From: Babylonia areolata
Taxonomy: Eukaryota > Mollusca > Gastropoda > Neogastropoda > Buccinidae
Direction: 5' to 3'
Length of the DNA: 64,000 nucleotides
Assembly: GCF_041734735.1 (NCBI RefSeq)
Contig: NC_134901.1
Coordinates: 29,124,857-29,188,856 of the forward strand
Both the position numbers and the translations under genes were made by a program. Shown here piece by piece: positions 35,921-48,447 of this stretch; positions within the stretch are counted from its first letter, which is position 1, and each line of letters opens with the position of its first letter. A model generated the notes under the pieces. That model did no database searches, was not told the origin of the DNA, and worked only from the letters and a program-made list of their open reading frames with translations.

Positions 35921-37040
35921 CACCACTAGGTCTCTTCTACGGGATGGCATCGTGTGGGACTGATGTTGACAGCTCCCTGTGGACTGCTGGGGCTTGAAAA
36001 ACGACAGAAGGAGCTAGGTGTGTTTGCTCAGGAGGGGCTGGGGAGATGGGGTGGGGGGCTGGGAAAGGGTGCCGTGAAGGTAATGCCACTGACAGGGAGC
36101 AGCAACAAGGGGTGGGTGGGAGGAGGCAAATCATGTTTTAAATCAGTGTTGACATACCTTCTAAAGTACTGTAGTTTGCGGTTCATAACTAATATTGCAA
36201 CCTTCTTTGGAGTGCCAAATCGTTTGCTGAAATTGCCACTTCACGAGACTATTCTGTTTGTTTTTCTCCAGTTAATTGTTTTACATTGTGGTCTTCAGCA
36301 AATGTTGCTAAGTCTCTGAAAAGATCTTGGCCTCCTCTAAGTTTTGTTGCTTTGTCTCAAAAGTTTGTAATATGTATCTGATGTTGTTATGCGTAACAAA
36401 AGATCCCTTTCCCAAAGTATTTTGTTAAACGGTTGGATGTTTTCTTCTTTTTTTTCTTTCTTCCGATGTTGTTATGCTTAATATTAAAACAAACAAACAA
36501 ACGAAACAAAACAAAACAAAACAAAGAAATAAAGAAAAGAAAATGGTGTTTTTTGTTTGTTTGTGTTTTGTTTGTTTGTTTGTTTGTTTTTTCACAAAGC
36601 ATTCTGTTAAACGTTTTCGTTCTCTCATAGTTTTTTTTTTTTTTTTAATTATAAACAACTTGCTTGGTGTGACATAAGGGATCCATTCTGCATGTGCTGA
36701 AAGTCATCAGTGTCTAATCTGAAGGACGTAGAAAAATGCTGGGGGGACAATCTTAAGATGAGGACAAGTTTTGAGTTTCACCCCGACCACTGGCCTGGCT
36801 GAATTGAACACTGGCCAGGTCCTTGCAGCTGTATTCCACAGCTTGCTCAGTGCAGCCACACGGTCACTGCTGCAGGACGTATTCTTGCCGGGTGAGGACT
36901 GTTCCTTCGTTTTCTATCATTTTCTTCTTTTGTCCATAGTTTTTACGTAACCTCTTCTTCATTTTCATTCGTCTTCTTCTTCTTCTTCCTGTTCCCCATC
37001 CTTCCGTTATTAACCCCCCTCCCCCTCCTCCTCCGCTTTT
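35921..37040. other. No gene recognised; AT-rich and homopolymer tracts
   Basis: 36430-36650 holds CAAA/GTTT-type low-complexity stretches and T-runs. Nothing coding could be supported. Confidence 0.5.
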
Positions 37041-37049
37041 TTCTTCTTC

Positions 37050-37239
37050 TTTCGGCCTCAAGGCCTGACTAAGCGCTTTGGGTTACGCTGCTGGCCAGGC
37101 ACCTGCTTACCAAATGTGGTGTAACGTATATGGACTTGTTCGAACGCAATTACGCCTCCTCCTCCTTCTTCTTCTGCTTCTCCATCATCATCATCATCCT
37201 CTTCTTCTTCGTCTTTTTCTGCTGCTGCTGCCGCTGCTT

Positions 37240-37271
<32 letters not shown>

Positions 37272-37273
37272 TT

Positions 37274-37313
<40 letters not shown>

Positions 37314-37360
37314 CATCATCATCATCTTCTTCTTCTTCTTTCATCAGCCAAGCAGTTTCA
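37050..37360 (+). repeat. SINE tail fragment followed by (CTT/ATC)n tract
   Basis: 37055-37150 matches the family A tail (CTCAAGGCCTGACTAAGCGC, GGTTACGCTGCTGGCCAGGC, GTGGTGTAACGTATATGGAC). It is followed by a CTT/CTC and (ATC)n trinucleotide tract to about 37345. Confidence 0.8.
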
Positions 37361-37888
37361 GTTTAGAAAAGATTGTTTTGGTATCAGACTTCTAATAATA
37401 AAATGCAAATATTTTCCTCCACTTGATATATTAACAAACAGAAGTTAACAGATTAAGGATAAAGATACCGTATAAAAAGCATGGTTTAATTCAGTCTGCA
37501 TCTTTATGTTGAAGCTCAGAAAAAAAAACTTGACCAGATGATTTAGTGATCCCTGAAAGTAAAGGATTTCAGAAAATTTCTTTGTAAAAACACGGAGAAA
37601 ATTCATACGAAGAAATGCCATACGTTCAGGACTCTCAATCAAAAACAACGACAACAGGTTCTCAGAATGATCAGGCCTACTGGACACCTCCACCCACCAC
37701 CCCCAACCCCCGTCTACCCGCCAAAGTTGATGTCCTTTGATTTATACACTCTTTCAAAACCAGATTCTTCAGTTTGGTGACAATGCTTCGGGAAAGATTG
37801 TTCATTGTGTCGAATACATCATCAGGTAGGAGTTCCAGTTTTTTTTCCGTCATGGACTAAGACACTGAACAAGTAGGCAAAGATATAC

Positions 37889-38125
37889 TTGATATGGATA
37901 CTTATACAGCGCCTATCCTCGGTCGAAGACCAAGCTCTAAGCGCTTTACAAACACGGGGTCATTTGCACAACAGGCTGCATACCTGGGTAGAGCCGAATG
38001 ACGGCTGCCACTGGGCGCTCATCATTCGTTTCCTGTGTCATACAATCAGATTTCAGGCGCGCACACATACACACTCAGACAGAGATGTAACATTTTACGT
38101 GTATGACCGTTTTGTTTATGTACCC
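37889..38125 (+). mobile_element. Interspersed repeat, copy 2 (CGGGGTCATTTGCACAACAG family)
   Basis: Best-preserved copy in the window. It starts with ATACTTATACAGCGCCTATC and CCAAGCTCTAAGCGCTTTAC, then matches 441-640 closely through TAACATTTTACGTGTATGAC. Confidence 0.8.
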
Positions 38126-38387
38126 GAAGACATCGGAATTTAAGACTGTGGGTGCCGGAAAAAGTCGCAACAAAAATATTCAAAACACTAATCGCGACAT
38201 TTATACATGGACGTATAATCGTCGACTTCAAGTGAGGAGTGAAAGAACTTTAAATAACTTTACTTTGAACGAACAAAAGGCTAATCTGTTCTCTTTGTGG
38301 ACTTGAGCACGGACAAAATGACAACACGGACGATACACAACAGCTACAAGAAGGTTTTTGTTGTTGTTGTTGTTGTGCTTTATGTTT

Positions 38388-38780
38388 CTGTTCCCACGGA
38401 ACGTTTTGTGGTGTGCCTCATAATCCTGTTCCCACCGAACGTTTTGTGTTGTGCCTCATAATCCTGTTCCCACTGAACGTTTTGTGGTGTGCTTCATAAT
38501 CCTGTTCCCACGGAACGTTTTGTGTTGTGCCTCATAATCCTGTTCCCACAGAACGTTTTGTATTGTGCCTCATAATCCTGTTCCCACGGAACGTTTTGTG
38601 GTGTGCCTCATAATCCTGTTCCCACGGAACGTTTTGTGTTGTGCCTCATAATCCTGTTCCCACGGAACGTTTTGTGGTGTGCCTCATAATCCTGTTCCCA
38701 CGGAACGTTTTGTGGTGTGCCTCATAATCCTGTTCCCACAGAACGTTTTGTGGTGTGCCTCATAATCCTGTTCCCACCCG
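38388..38780. repeat. 38-base minisatellite, about ten units
   Basis: Unit CTGTTCCCACGGAACGTTTT followed by GTGGTGTGCCTCATAATC. The spacing is exactly 38 bases and units differ by only a few substitutions, so the array is young or homogenised. Confidence 0.97.
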
Positions 38781-39337
38781 CGAGGCCAGTACTCCGCAGT
38801 CAAGTTCGCAGTGCCAGGATGTAACTGTAAAGAGACGTGAAAAAAATTAGCTGTAGCAAATATCGGGTGTCAGACTATTGAATCATGGTTTGAAAACCCT
38901 GACCATTAGGGAGGAGGGAGGGGGGTGGGAGGCTGACTCACAAATTTTCCTCAAGTAGTCAAAGTACTTACTTACTCTTCGACATCAGGCAGAAACCTGT
39001 CGTTCTCTCAGTCAAGATTGGATTTGATAGTTCACACTTACTGTGTCGCTTTCTCTGCCAAGACTGGATTTGATAGTTCTCTGGCTGAAGCCCTTGGCAC
39101 AATAAATAGTACCACGGCATGGTTATCACGTGCCAAGTTCACTGCCAAACGAGGTCCGTTGGCCTGTTTTGCTGACGTCCACATCAGCTGCAGACGTTTC
39201 CCGGGTAAAGCCCACCACACCCGATAGCCGCCGTCATCACTTCCAGATGGTTCCAGAGTACTTGACATTTTTATTTTCTGGCGTCCCCTTCAGCGGTGGT
39301 TTTGGAGTATCAGCTTTCACCTCGGCTTAAAGCTTCT

Positions 39338-39968
39338 TCAGTGCTCCATCTCGTGCTTGCAAAAGCAGTGTTCAGCATCTTGCCTGAGCATGAAGCAGTG
39401 TTCCACCTCGTCCCTGCAAAAGCATTGTTCCGTCTCTTGCCTTTGCATGAAGCAGTGTTCCGTCTCTTGCCTTTGCATGAAGCAGTGTTCCGTCTCTTGC
39501 CTTAGCATGAAGCATTGTTCCGTCTCTTGCCTTTGCATGAAGCAGTGTTCCGTCTCTTGCCTTTGCATGAAGCAGTGTTCCGTCTCTTGCCTTAGCATGA
39601 AGCAGTATTCCGTCTCTTGCCCTAACATGAAGCATTGTTCCGTCTCTTGCCCTAACATGAAACAGTGTTCTGTCTCTTGCCCTAACATGAAGCATTGTTC
39701 CGTCTCTTGCCCTAACATGAAACAGTGTTCTGTCTCTTGCCCTAACATGAAGCATTGTTCCGTCTCTTGCCCTAACATGAAACAGTGTTCTGTCTCTTGC
39801 CCTAACATGAAGCATTGTTCCGTCTCTTGCCCTAACATGAAGCAGTGTTCCGTCTCTTGCCTTAACATGAAGCAGTGTTCTGTCTCTTGCCCTAACATGA
39901 AGCAGTGTTCTGTCTCTTGCCCTAGCATGAAGCAGTGTTCTGTCTCTTGCCCTAACATGAAGCAGTGT
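39338..39968. repeat. 30-base minisatellite, about 20 units
   Basis: Unit near GTTCCGTCTCTTGCCCTAAC followed by ATGAAGCAGT. A 30-base period keeps frames open, giving spurious ten-residue repeat proteins on both strands. Confidence 0.97.
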
Positions 39969-40020
39969 TAGTGTACCGAAGCAGCGTCCTGTGTCTGGTA
40001 TCAACTGATGTTCTGTGTCC

Positions 40021-42250
40021 TGTCCCATTCCTCAAGCAGTGATGCACTCCTTGTCTCAGCCTTAAACAGTGTCACACCTCTTGCCTCACCCTCGAGGACT
40101 TTTACACCCCCTTTTATTTCTCGTCCTCGAGCAGTGTTACACCCCTTGCCTCATCTTTAATGTCACACCCGTAGCCTCATCTTCAAGCAGTCTCACTCCT
40201 CGCCTCATCCTCAAGCAGCGTTACATCCCTTACCTCACTCTCAAGCCGTGTTTCACTCCTTGCCTCACTCTCAATCAGTGTCACTCCCCTTGCCCCACTC
40301 TCAATCAGTGTCACTCCTTGCCTCACTCTCAATCAGTATCACACCCCTTGCCTCACTCTCAATCAGTGTCACTCCTTGCCTCACTCTCAATCAGTGTCAC
40401 TCCTTGCCCCACTCTCAATCAGTGTCACTCCTTGCCCCACTCTCAAGCAGTGTCACTCCTTGCCTCACTCTCAATCAGTGTCACCCCTTGCCTCACTCTC
40501 AAGCAGTGTCACTCCTTGCCCCACTCTCAATCAGTGTCACACCCCTTGCCTCACTCTCAATCAGTGTCACACCCCTTGCCCCACTCTCAATCAGTGTCAC
40601 ACCCCTTGCCTCACTCTCAATCAGTGTCACCCCTTGCCCCACTCTCAATCAGTGTCACTCCTTGCCCCACTCTCAATCAGTGTCACTCCTTGCCCCACTC
40701 TCAATCAGTGTCACTCTTTGCCTCACTCTCAATCAGTATCACACCCCTTGCCTCACTCTCAATCAGTGTCACCCCTTGCCCCACTCTCAATCAGTGTCAC
40801 AAACTTGCCTCACTCTCAATCAGTGTCACACCCCTTGCCTCACTCTCAATCAGTGTCACTCCTTGCCCCACTCTCAATCAGTGTCACCCCTTGCCCCACT
40901 CTCAATCAGTGTCACTCCTTGCCCCACTCTCAATCAGTGTCACTCTTTGCCACACTCTCAATCAGTATCACACCCCTTGCCTCACTCTCAATCAGTGTCA
41001 CTCCTTGCCTCACTCTCAATCAGTGTCACTCCTTGCCCCACTCTCAATCAGTGTCACTCCTTGCCTCACTCTCAATCAGTGTCACTCCTTGCCTCACTCT
41101 CAGTCAGTGTCACAAACTTGCCTCACTCTCAGTCAGTGTCACAAACTTGCCTCACTCTCAATCAGTGTCACTCCTTGCCTCACTCTCAATCAGTGTCACA
41201 CCCCTTGCCCCACTCTCAATCAGTGTCACACCCCTTGCCCCACTCTCAATCAGTGTCACAAACTTGCCTCACTCTCAATCAGTGTCACAAACTTGCCTCA
41301 CTCTCAATCAGTGTCACAAACTTGCCTCACTCTCAATCAGTGTCACTCCTTGCCTCACTCTCAATCAGTGTCACAAACTTGCCTCACTCTCAATCAGTGT
41401 CACAAACTTGCCTCACTCTCAATCAGTGTCACCCCTTGCCTCACTCTCAATCAGTGTCACTCCTTGCCTCACTCTCAAGCAGTATCACACTCCTTGCCTC
41501 ACTCTCAATCAGTGTCACTCCTTGCCTCACTCTCAATCAGTGTCACTCCTTGCCTCACTCTCAGTCAGTGTCACAAACTTGCCTCACTCTCAGTCAGTGT
41601 CACAAACTTGCCTCACTCTCAATCAGTGTCACAAACTTGCCTCACTCTCAATCAGTGTCACAAACTTGCCTCACTCTCAATCAGTGTCACCCCTTGCCCC
41701 ACTCTCAATCAGTGTCACAAACTTGCCTCACTCTCAATCAGTGTCACCCCTTGCCTCACTCTCAATCAGTGTCACCCCTTGCCCCACTCTCAATCAGTGT
41801 CACCCCTTGCCTCACTCTCAATCAGTGTCACAAACTTGCCTCACTCTCAATCAGTGTCACAAACTTGCCTCACTCTCAAGCAGTGTCACACCCCTTGCCT
41901 CACTCCCAAGCAGTATCACACCCCTTGCCTCACTCTCAATCAGTGTCACCCCTTGCCCCACTCTCAATCAGTGTCACTCCTTGCCCCACTCTCAATCAGT
42001 GTCACAAACTTGCCTCACTCTCAATCAGTGTCACTCCTTGCCCCACTCTCAATCAGTGTCACAAACTTGCCTCACTCTCAAGCAGTGTCACACCCCTTGC
42101 CTCACTCTCAATCAGTGTCACAACCTTGCCTCTCAAGCAATCTTTCACCTCTTGCCTCACAAGCAGTGTTTCGCCTCTTGCCTCACAAGCAGTGTTTCAC
42201 CTCTTGCCTCACAAGCAGTGTTTCATCTCTTGCCACAGCCTGAAGCAGTG
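40021..42250. repeat. 28-30-base minisatellite, about 70 units
   Basis: Units of 28 (CACTCTCAATCAGTGTCACT followed by CCTTGCCC), 29 (ACAAACTTGCCT ending) and 30 bases (ACACCCCTTGCC ending) are mixed along 2.2 kb. At 42125-42245 units shorten to about 26 bases (CAAGCAGTGTTTCACCTCTT followed by GCCTCA). All three plus-strand frames are open for more than 600 codons, because the unit has no stop codon in any frame. Confidence 0.97.
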
Positions 42251-43735
42251 TTCTCGGTGGAAACAAAGTGTAGGTTTCCAGATCACGAGAGGAACATGGA
42301 CGACTTATTAATCACGTAAAATCCCCAGCGCACAATTTCTGATGAGCGGGTTATTGCCGTTCTATGTTTGTTCAAGTTCCGCCTAAATCACCGGCGCACA
42401 CTTCCTGGAAAGCGGGTATGGTTATGTGCAAGCACCGGTCGCACGAGATCGATGGTTTCACACAGAGTTGATCAATTCACACCGTCAGTGTTGGGTCACA
42501 CAGCATCGTGTCCTGATGTATAAAGGGAATGGAGGGAATTAATTGGGGCTGCCTGGTTTATCGCGACATCCTCGACATATTTCTTGTGGAGACCCCAGTG
42601 ATCGACGTTGAGTGGAGCTTGGTGGCGTGTTCACTGCAGCCATGTGTCGGGGGAGTGGGGGGGAGGGGGGGGGGTAGATGGATGGCGAGGGTGGGTGTGG
42701 AAGAGTGAGATTAAGAGTTTGAGGGGAGGGGGACGCAGGGAGAGAGAGAGAGAGAAGGGGGTGGATGGGTGTGCGTTTATGACCAAATAGCTTTCGCTCC
42801 TGACATCAAGACGTCCTCTCCTTCAGTATGTTGATGAAAATTGTCGTTTCCTGGGAGGTTGGAGTTAGTGGTCTGCCGAGGGATGTGCTATCAATTGATA
42901 GGGGAGATGGGGCGCAGTCCACTGGTGTGTTCGCATCTCCAGCCTCTTGCTGTGGTCCGCGGTTTTGTCCTTTGATGTTGGTCTTGATTTGCAGGGAAGG
43001 GAAAGTGGGTTGGAGAAGTTTGCCTGCGTGTACATGTAGAAGATGCGTGCGTGTGTTTGTGTTCCGAGCAGGAGGCGTGAAGTCGTCGTCAGTACACAGC
43101 GCTCTCCTTCCTCCGTGGACTGTCCCACCGCCTGTCACCGGCCGTGTCTTCCAACCAGGGCCAACAAGGCGTCCCTTATAACGCTGCGTGGTAACTCCGT
43201 GATCAGACGTCCTCACTGTGTTGTATGTGAACTACCTCTGAGCTGTGAAAGGTACAGGCCTCTATACATAGTGCCTCTAGGTTCATGAAAGGGTGCTGTT
43301 GGAGGGAGAGAGGGAGAAAGAGAGAGAGAGAGAGCAATCCATATCAGAACTCAAAATGTCTTTATTCAGGGATTGATTTTATGCTTGGCCTATACTTCCA
43401 GCCTATTCTTGCTAATCTACATCCATTACAAATAGTGCACACATACATGAAGGAAAAGAAAGGAAGAAAATATTTTTAAAAAATGATTTTCAGTTTGATG
43501 ACTGGTGTATATTTGATTGTATTCTAAAAAGCTGAGTGCATACATTTCTGATATTTCGTTAACAAAAGAATAATAATAAAAGAAATTTACCAACTTCTTC
43601 TGCTCTTTTAATGTCAATAGTTTAAGACATCCTGTGTCTAGTCTCACATCTTAGCATCCAGTGTGCTCGCCCGTGTGTTCAGTTGCAGAAACTCACAAAG
43701 CGCGAAACAGCGAAAGATTCCAGCACTGAGTCAGG
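42251..43735. other. No gene recognised; probable upstream region of the CpeT-like gene
   Basis: Unique sequence with G-runs at 42660-42675 and GA-rich tracts at 42739-42755 and 43305-43335. The transcription start could not be placed. Confidence 0.5.
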
Positions 43736-44237
43736 ATGTGGGGAACAGAAACGAAAGCAACCATTCTCTCTGCCGCTCTGCTTCTTCTCCTTCTTCCAAC
43801 CTTCTGCCAGGCCAGACGCAACCGCTGCCATGAGCCCTTGAACAGGGACGATCTGGACACCTTCGTCATCCTCTTCCAGGGAGAGTTCAACAGCTATGAG
43901 CAGAACGAGCGCGACAGGCACGAGGGGATGATGGGCCGAGACCTCCACATGTACCTGAAGCTCCTCCACGTGCCGGTCACCGTGCCGGCCCTGCAAGAGG
44001 CGCCGGGGCAGTGCGCGCACACCCGGCAGTTCTACATGGAGCAGTGCTTCAACGGGTTGCCTGATCCCCAGCTGCAGAGGATCGGTAACGTCATCCTCAA
44101 AAGTACGTGGTGTGGCCCTCGTTTTGCTGAAGACACGCGGACGCACGTGCGTGCGCGCGCGCGCACACACACACACATACACATACATGCACACACACAC
44201 ATGTACACACACACACACACACATACATGCTCATATT

Positions 44238-44271
<34 letters not shown>

Positions 44272-44276
44272 TACAT

Positions 44277-44331
<55 letters not shown>

Positions 44332-44332
44332 T

Positions 44333-44387
<55 letters not shown>

Positions 44388-45768
44388 TGCACGCACGCAC
44401 GCAAACTCATAAACGCGAGTACGCTTACTGCCGTGGTAGTCACCAGACATAATTATCAACCATAGCATCACCATTCACCTCAGATGAAGCTGACACGTTA
44501 ATAATATATAATAATATATAATCATCATATATAATACAGTTACTGGAGCTCGAGTGACCTAGACAATTGCTGACACGCGTTTGCCTTTCTATCACCAGTT
44601 GTTCGCCCCGTAATAATCCTGTACACGCTAACTGACCAGTTCACCTTTCGTGTTATGTGCTGTGAAGATCTGTCAGCCACACGCTGTGGATCTTAATTAA
44701 CCCGTTCAGTGCCTTGTAAAAACATTCACTTTCTTTCTGTATTTCCTGTGGTTTTCGTGCTATATCTGCTATCTATTAATTGATTCCTTTATCTGTTTTA
44801 CCCCCGATTTCCTGGAATCCTCTGCCAAGTGGAGACCACTTTTTATACAAATTTAACCGGCACTGAGCGGGTTGTTGTCCTTCGGTATAAATTTGATGGA
44901 TAGCTCATTGGCCAGGAAAGCTGAAGCCAGATGGATGCCATATCGTTACTCGGATCCGGCCGTCTGTCCATTGAGAAGTCGTCTGCTAACTGGTGGTAGT
45001 TTCTGAACTGTAACCGTGTATCTTATATGAAATCGTGTTATGCTTACCCCCACGACTTGCCAAATGTTGTGTCTTGATTGATATCTGCCAATGGTTTATT
45101 TACCAAAGTTAGTACAGGAAAACAGTGCAGTGACACGTAGCGCAAACTTGCAGTGGAGACACATACATACACACTGGAATGTCAGCTTAAACTAACGCCG
45201 CGAGCAAGTGGAAGCTTGCCGTGAAGCCAGCTGAGCGTTCGGATACATATGAAGTTACTGCTTCGCGCTATACTGACACGAGTAGCAAAATTGCTGATTG
45301 AACACTTCCGCTGGCTTCAGTTAGCAAAGGGGCTCAAAGAAGGCATGCGCTATCCACCTATTTTGAGAACAGTGGTCTAGTTACAATCGATCACACGAAG
45401 GAAGTCAAATGAACGTAGAGCTGGGTTTAATGACCTACCATAAGTTAGCTTCCCAGGGCTCGGGTCTTGAATTTCAAATGATTTCAAGTCCGTGGCAGAT
45501 GGTCGCATCACCATGGAGGTGCACAACCCTCGCGACCCGTCGGCCGCCAAGGGCTGGGAGAACTGGAGAAACGACACGGAGCAGTTCAGATCGCTGACCT
45601 CGGGGGATCTGGAGTTCGATCCCAAGTGCACAATGGAGTGGACGAAGACCGCTCCAGGAAAATTCAGGGGACGGATCGTGGGGAACAGATGCGTCTTTGA
45701 CAACAGAGGCACTAAGGTTCATGTTTGTGTGTTTGACGACTTTTTTGTTCGTTTGTTTTAGTCAGTTG

Positions 45769-45824
<56 letters not shown>

Positions 45825-48231
45825 GATTGTTGTAGGGAATATAAGCTATTACTATGATCTAGTCAGGAAGTCAAGTTACGCTTGTGAGCGTTTATTTATT
45901 CGCAAGCTTTACATTGAATTGATTCAAGATGAATGCGTGGGTGGGTGGGTGGGTGGATGGATGGTTTGTTTGATTGGTTGGCTGGTTCATTGATTGACTA
46001 GTAGATTACTGGTTGGTTCATTAATTGTACAGGTGTAGCCTGCTTCCGATCGGACGTGTCGTTGTGAATGATTGGTTGGTTGGTTGGATGGATGGTTTGG
46101 CTGGTTGGTGTACCGATTGATTGTACAGCTGTACTTTGTGATCAGACGTGAATGGCTGTTTGGTTGGTTCATTGATTGATTTTACAGATGTACTTTCGAT
46201 CAGACGTGAACCTGACTGATGACGTCATGTATCAGAACGATCAGTATCTGACGCGAAACGAAACCAACGGAAGAGAAAAGGTCGTGTTAGGGGATACCAC
46301 TCCATATGAGTACGAAAGAACGACGCGGCCCATTCCCTCTGCTGACTGCAATGACCATGGTACGTACGTTCCTCACACTGAACAGGGTAGGCAGAGCACA
46401 CGATACTTTATTGTCTCCCACAAGAAAGAAAGCGAAACGCAGAACACAACACTTTATTGTCTTCCAGAAGAAAGACGAAAGGCCGCAGAACACAATACTT
46501 TATTATTTCCAAGAAGAAAGAAAGCGAAACGCGGAGCACAGGATGCTTTATTATCTCCAAGAAGAGAGAAAGAAAACCACAGAGCACATGATACTTTATT
46601 AACTTCAAGACGAAAGAAATGGAAACGCAGAACACAAAATTTTATCATTTCCATGAAGAGCGAAATGGAGAGCACATAATACTTTATTATCTCCGAGAAG
46701 AAATAAAGGAAAACGCAGGGCACAGAATGCTTGATTATCTTCGAGAAGAAATAAAGGAAAACGCAGGGCACAGAATGCTTGATTATCTTCGAGAAGAAAT
46801 AAAGGAAAACGCAGGGCACAGAATGCTTGATTATCTCCGAGAAGAAAGAAAGGAAAACCGCAGAGTACATGATACTTTATTAACTTCAAGAAGAAAGAGA
46901 TGGAAATGCAGAACACAAAATTTTATCATCTCCAAGAACAGAGAAAGGAAAACCTAGAATACACAACGCTTTATTATCTCCAAGTAGAGAGAAAGGAAAA
47001 CGCAGAGCACACAATGCTTTATTATCTCTGAGAAGAAAGAAAGGAAACCGCAGGACACATAAAGATTAGTTATCTCCAAGAAGAAAGAAAGGGTAACTCT
47101 GCAGAATACAGAATACTTTATAATACTCAATAAGAGAAATACATGAACTTGTCGTGTGAAACACAGCATAAACAGTACACGACAACCACAGGCATTCAAT
47201 ACCGTGTGCATAAAAGATCAAAATGTTCAAGTTAACAACGTGAACCACATGTACAATAATCACAGTCACACACAGGCAAAAATAATTACAGCTAGACATA
47301 GAATGCTCAACATCGTTAACTATAGAACTCCTGGACAATATCCTCATGCATTGATTTGCCACAACCACAGAGGACGGGCATGTAATATCACACTGTTTCA
47401 ATTATGCAGACATATAATCAGTCACAGGCACGCAGTAATCACTAAAGATAGGCATAGACATGATTATAATAACAATATGCAGCTGTTATATATAGACATA
47501 TAATCAGTCATCTGTATATAGACATATAACCAGTCATATACATGCAGTATATACATATAATCAGTCATGTGTGTAGTATAGGCATGAAATCAGTCATATA
47601 CATGCAGTATAGGCAGACCATCAGTCAAATACACGCAGAAGTAACAAAAGTTAGGCGAAGACATACAATAACAATATGCAGGAGTAACTGAATATAGACA
47701 CATATTCAGTAACATACACGCAGCATAGACATAGATTATAACCACTCGTAAGCATGCAGTATAGACATACAATCAGTCATATACACGCAGTAATCACAGA
47801 CGATAGGCATGGACATTATAAGAATAGCATGCAGCATGGAGGAGTGATGAACGGGAGCTTTGACCTTTCGGGAGAACGAATGCGCATGGAAATGGCGACG
47901 ACAGAGAGCGCGATATGATGATGATGATGATGATGTTGGTGATGATGTTGGTGATCCTTTTGCCCCTGATGCAGAGGATGAGTTGAATGGTGACAGTAGT
48001 GATGCTGAAGAGGGCGACGAAGACGATGGTGTGAAAACGTGGAAAAACAACAACCATGAATTAAAACACTGACACAGATTGAACCCGATTTTTAAAAGGT
48101 TTTTTTTTTTATGACTCTTTGGTTTAAGACATACAAATACACACAGCAGTGAATAACACACTGGAGTGAGTGGGGAGAGAGAGAGAGAGAGAGAGGGAGG
48201 TAGGCAAAAAGAAAGAAACAGAGACAGAGAG

Positions 48232-48275
<44 letters not shown>

Positions 48276-48332
48276 GAGTTGAGCATACACACAATACACA
48301 CATAGTTAAAAGAATGATTACTTATACATCGG

Positions 48333-48374
<42 letters not shown>

Positions 48375-48411
48375 CTGTCTGTGCTTACTTACGTGTATGT
48401 GTGTGCGCATT

Positions 48412-48447
<36 letters not shown>

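Noticed and set aside
40069-42319. Three overlapping open frames of 647-724 codons
   Set aside because: All three frames of one minisatellite are open, because the unit lacks stop codons. No splice, start or composition support.
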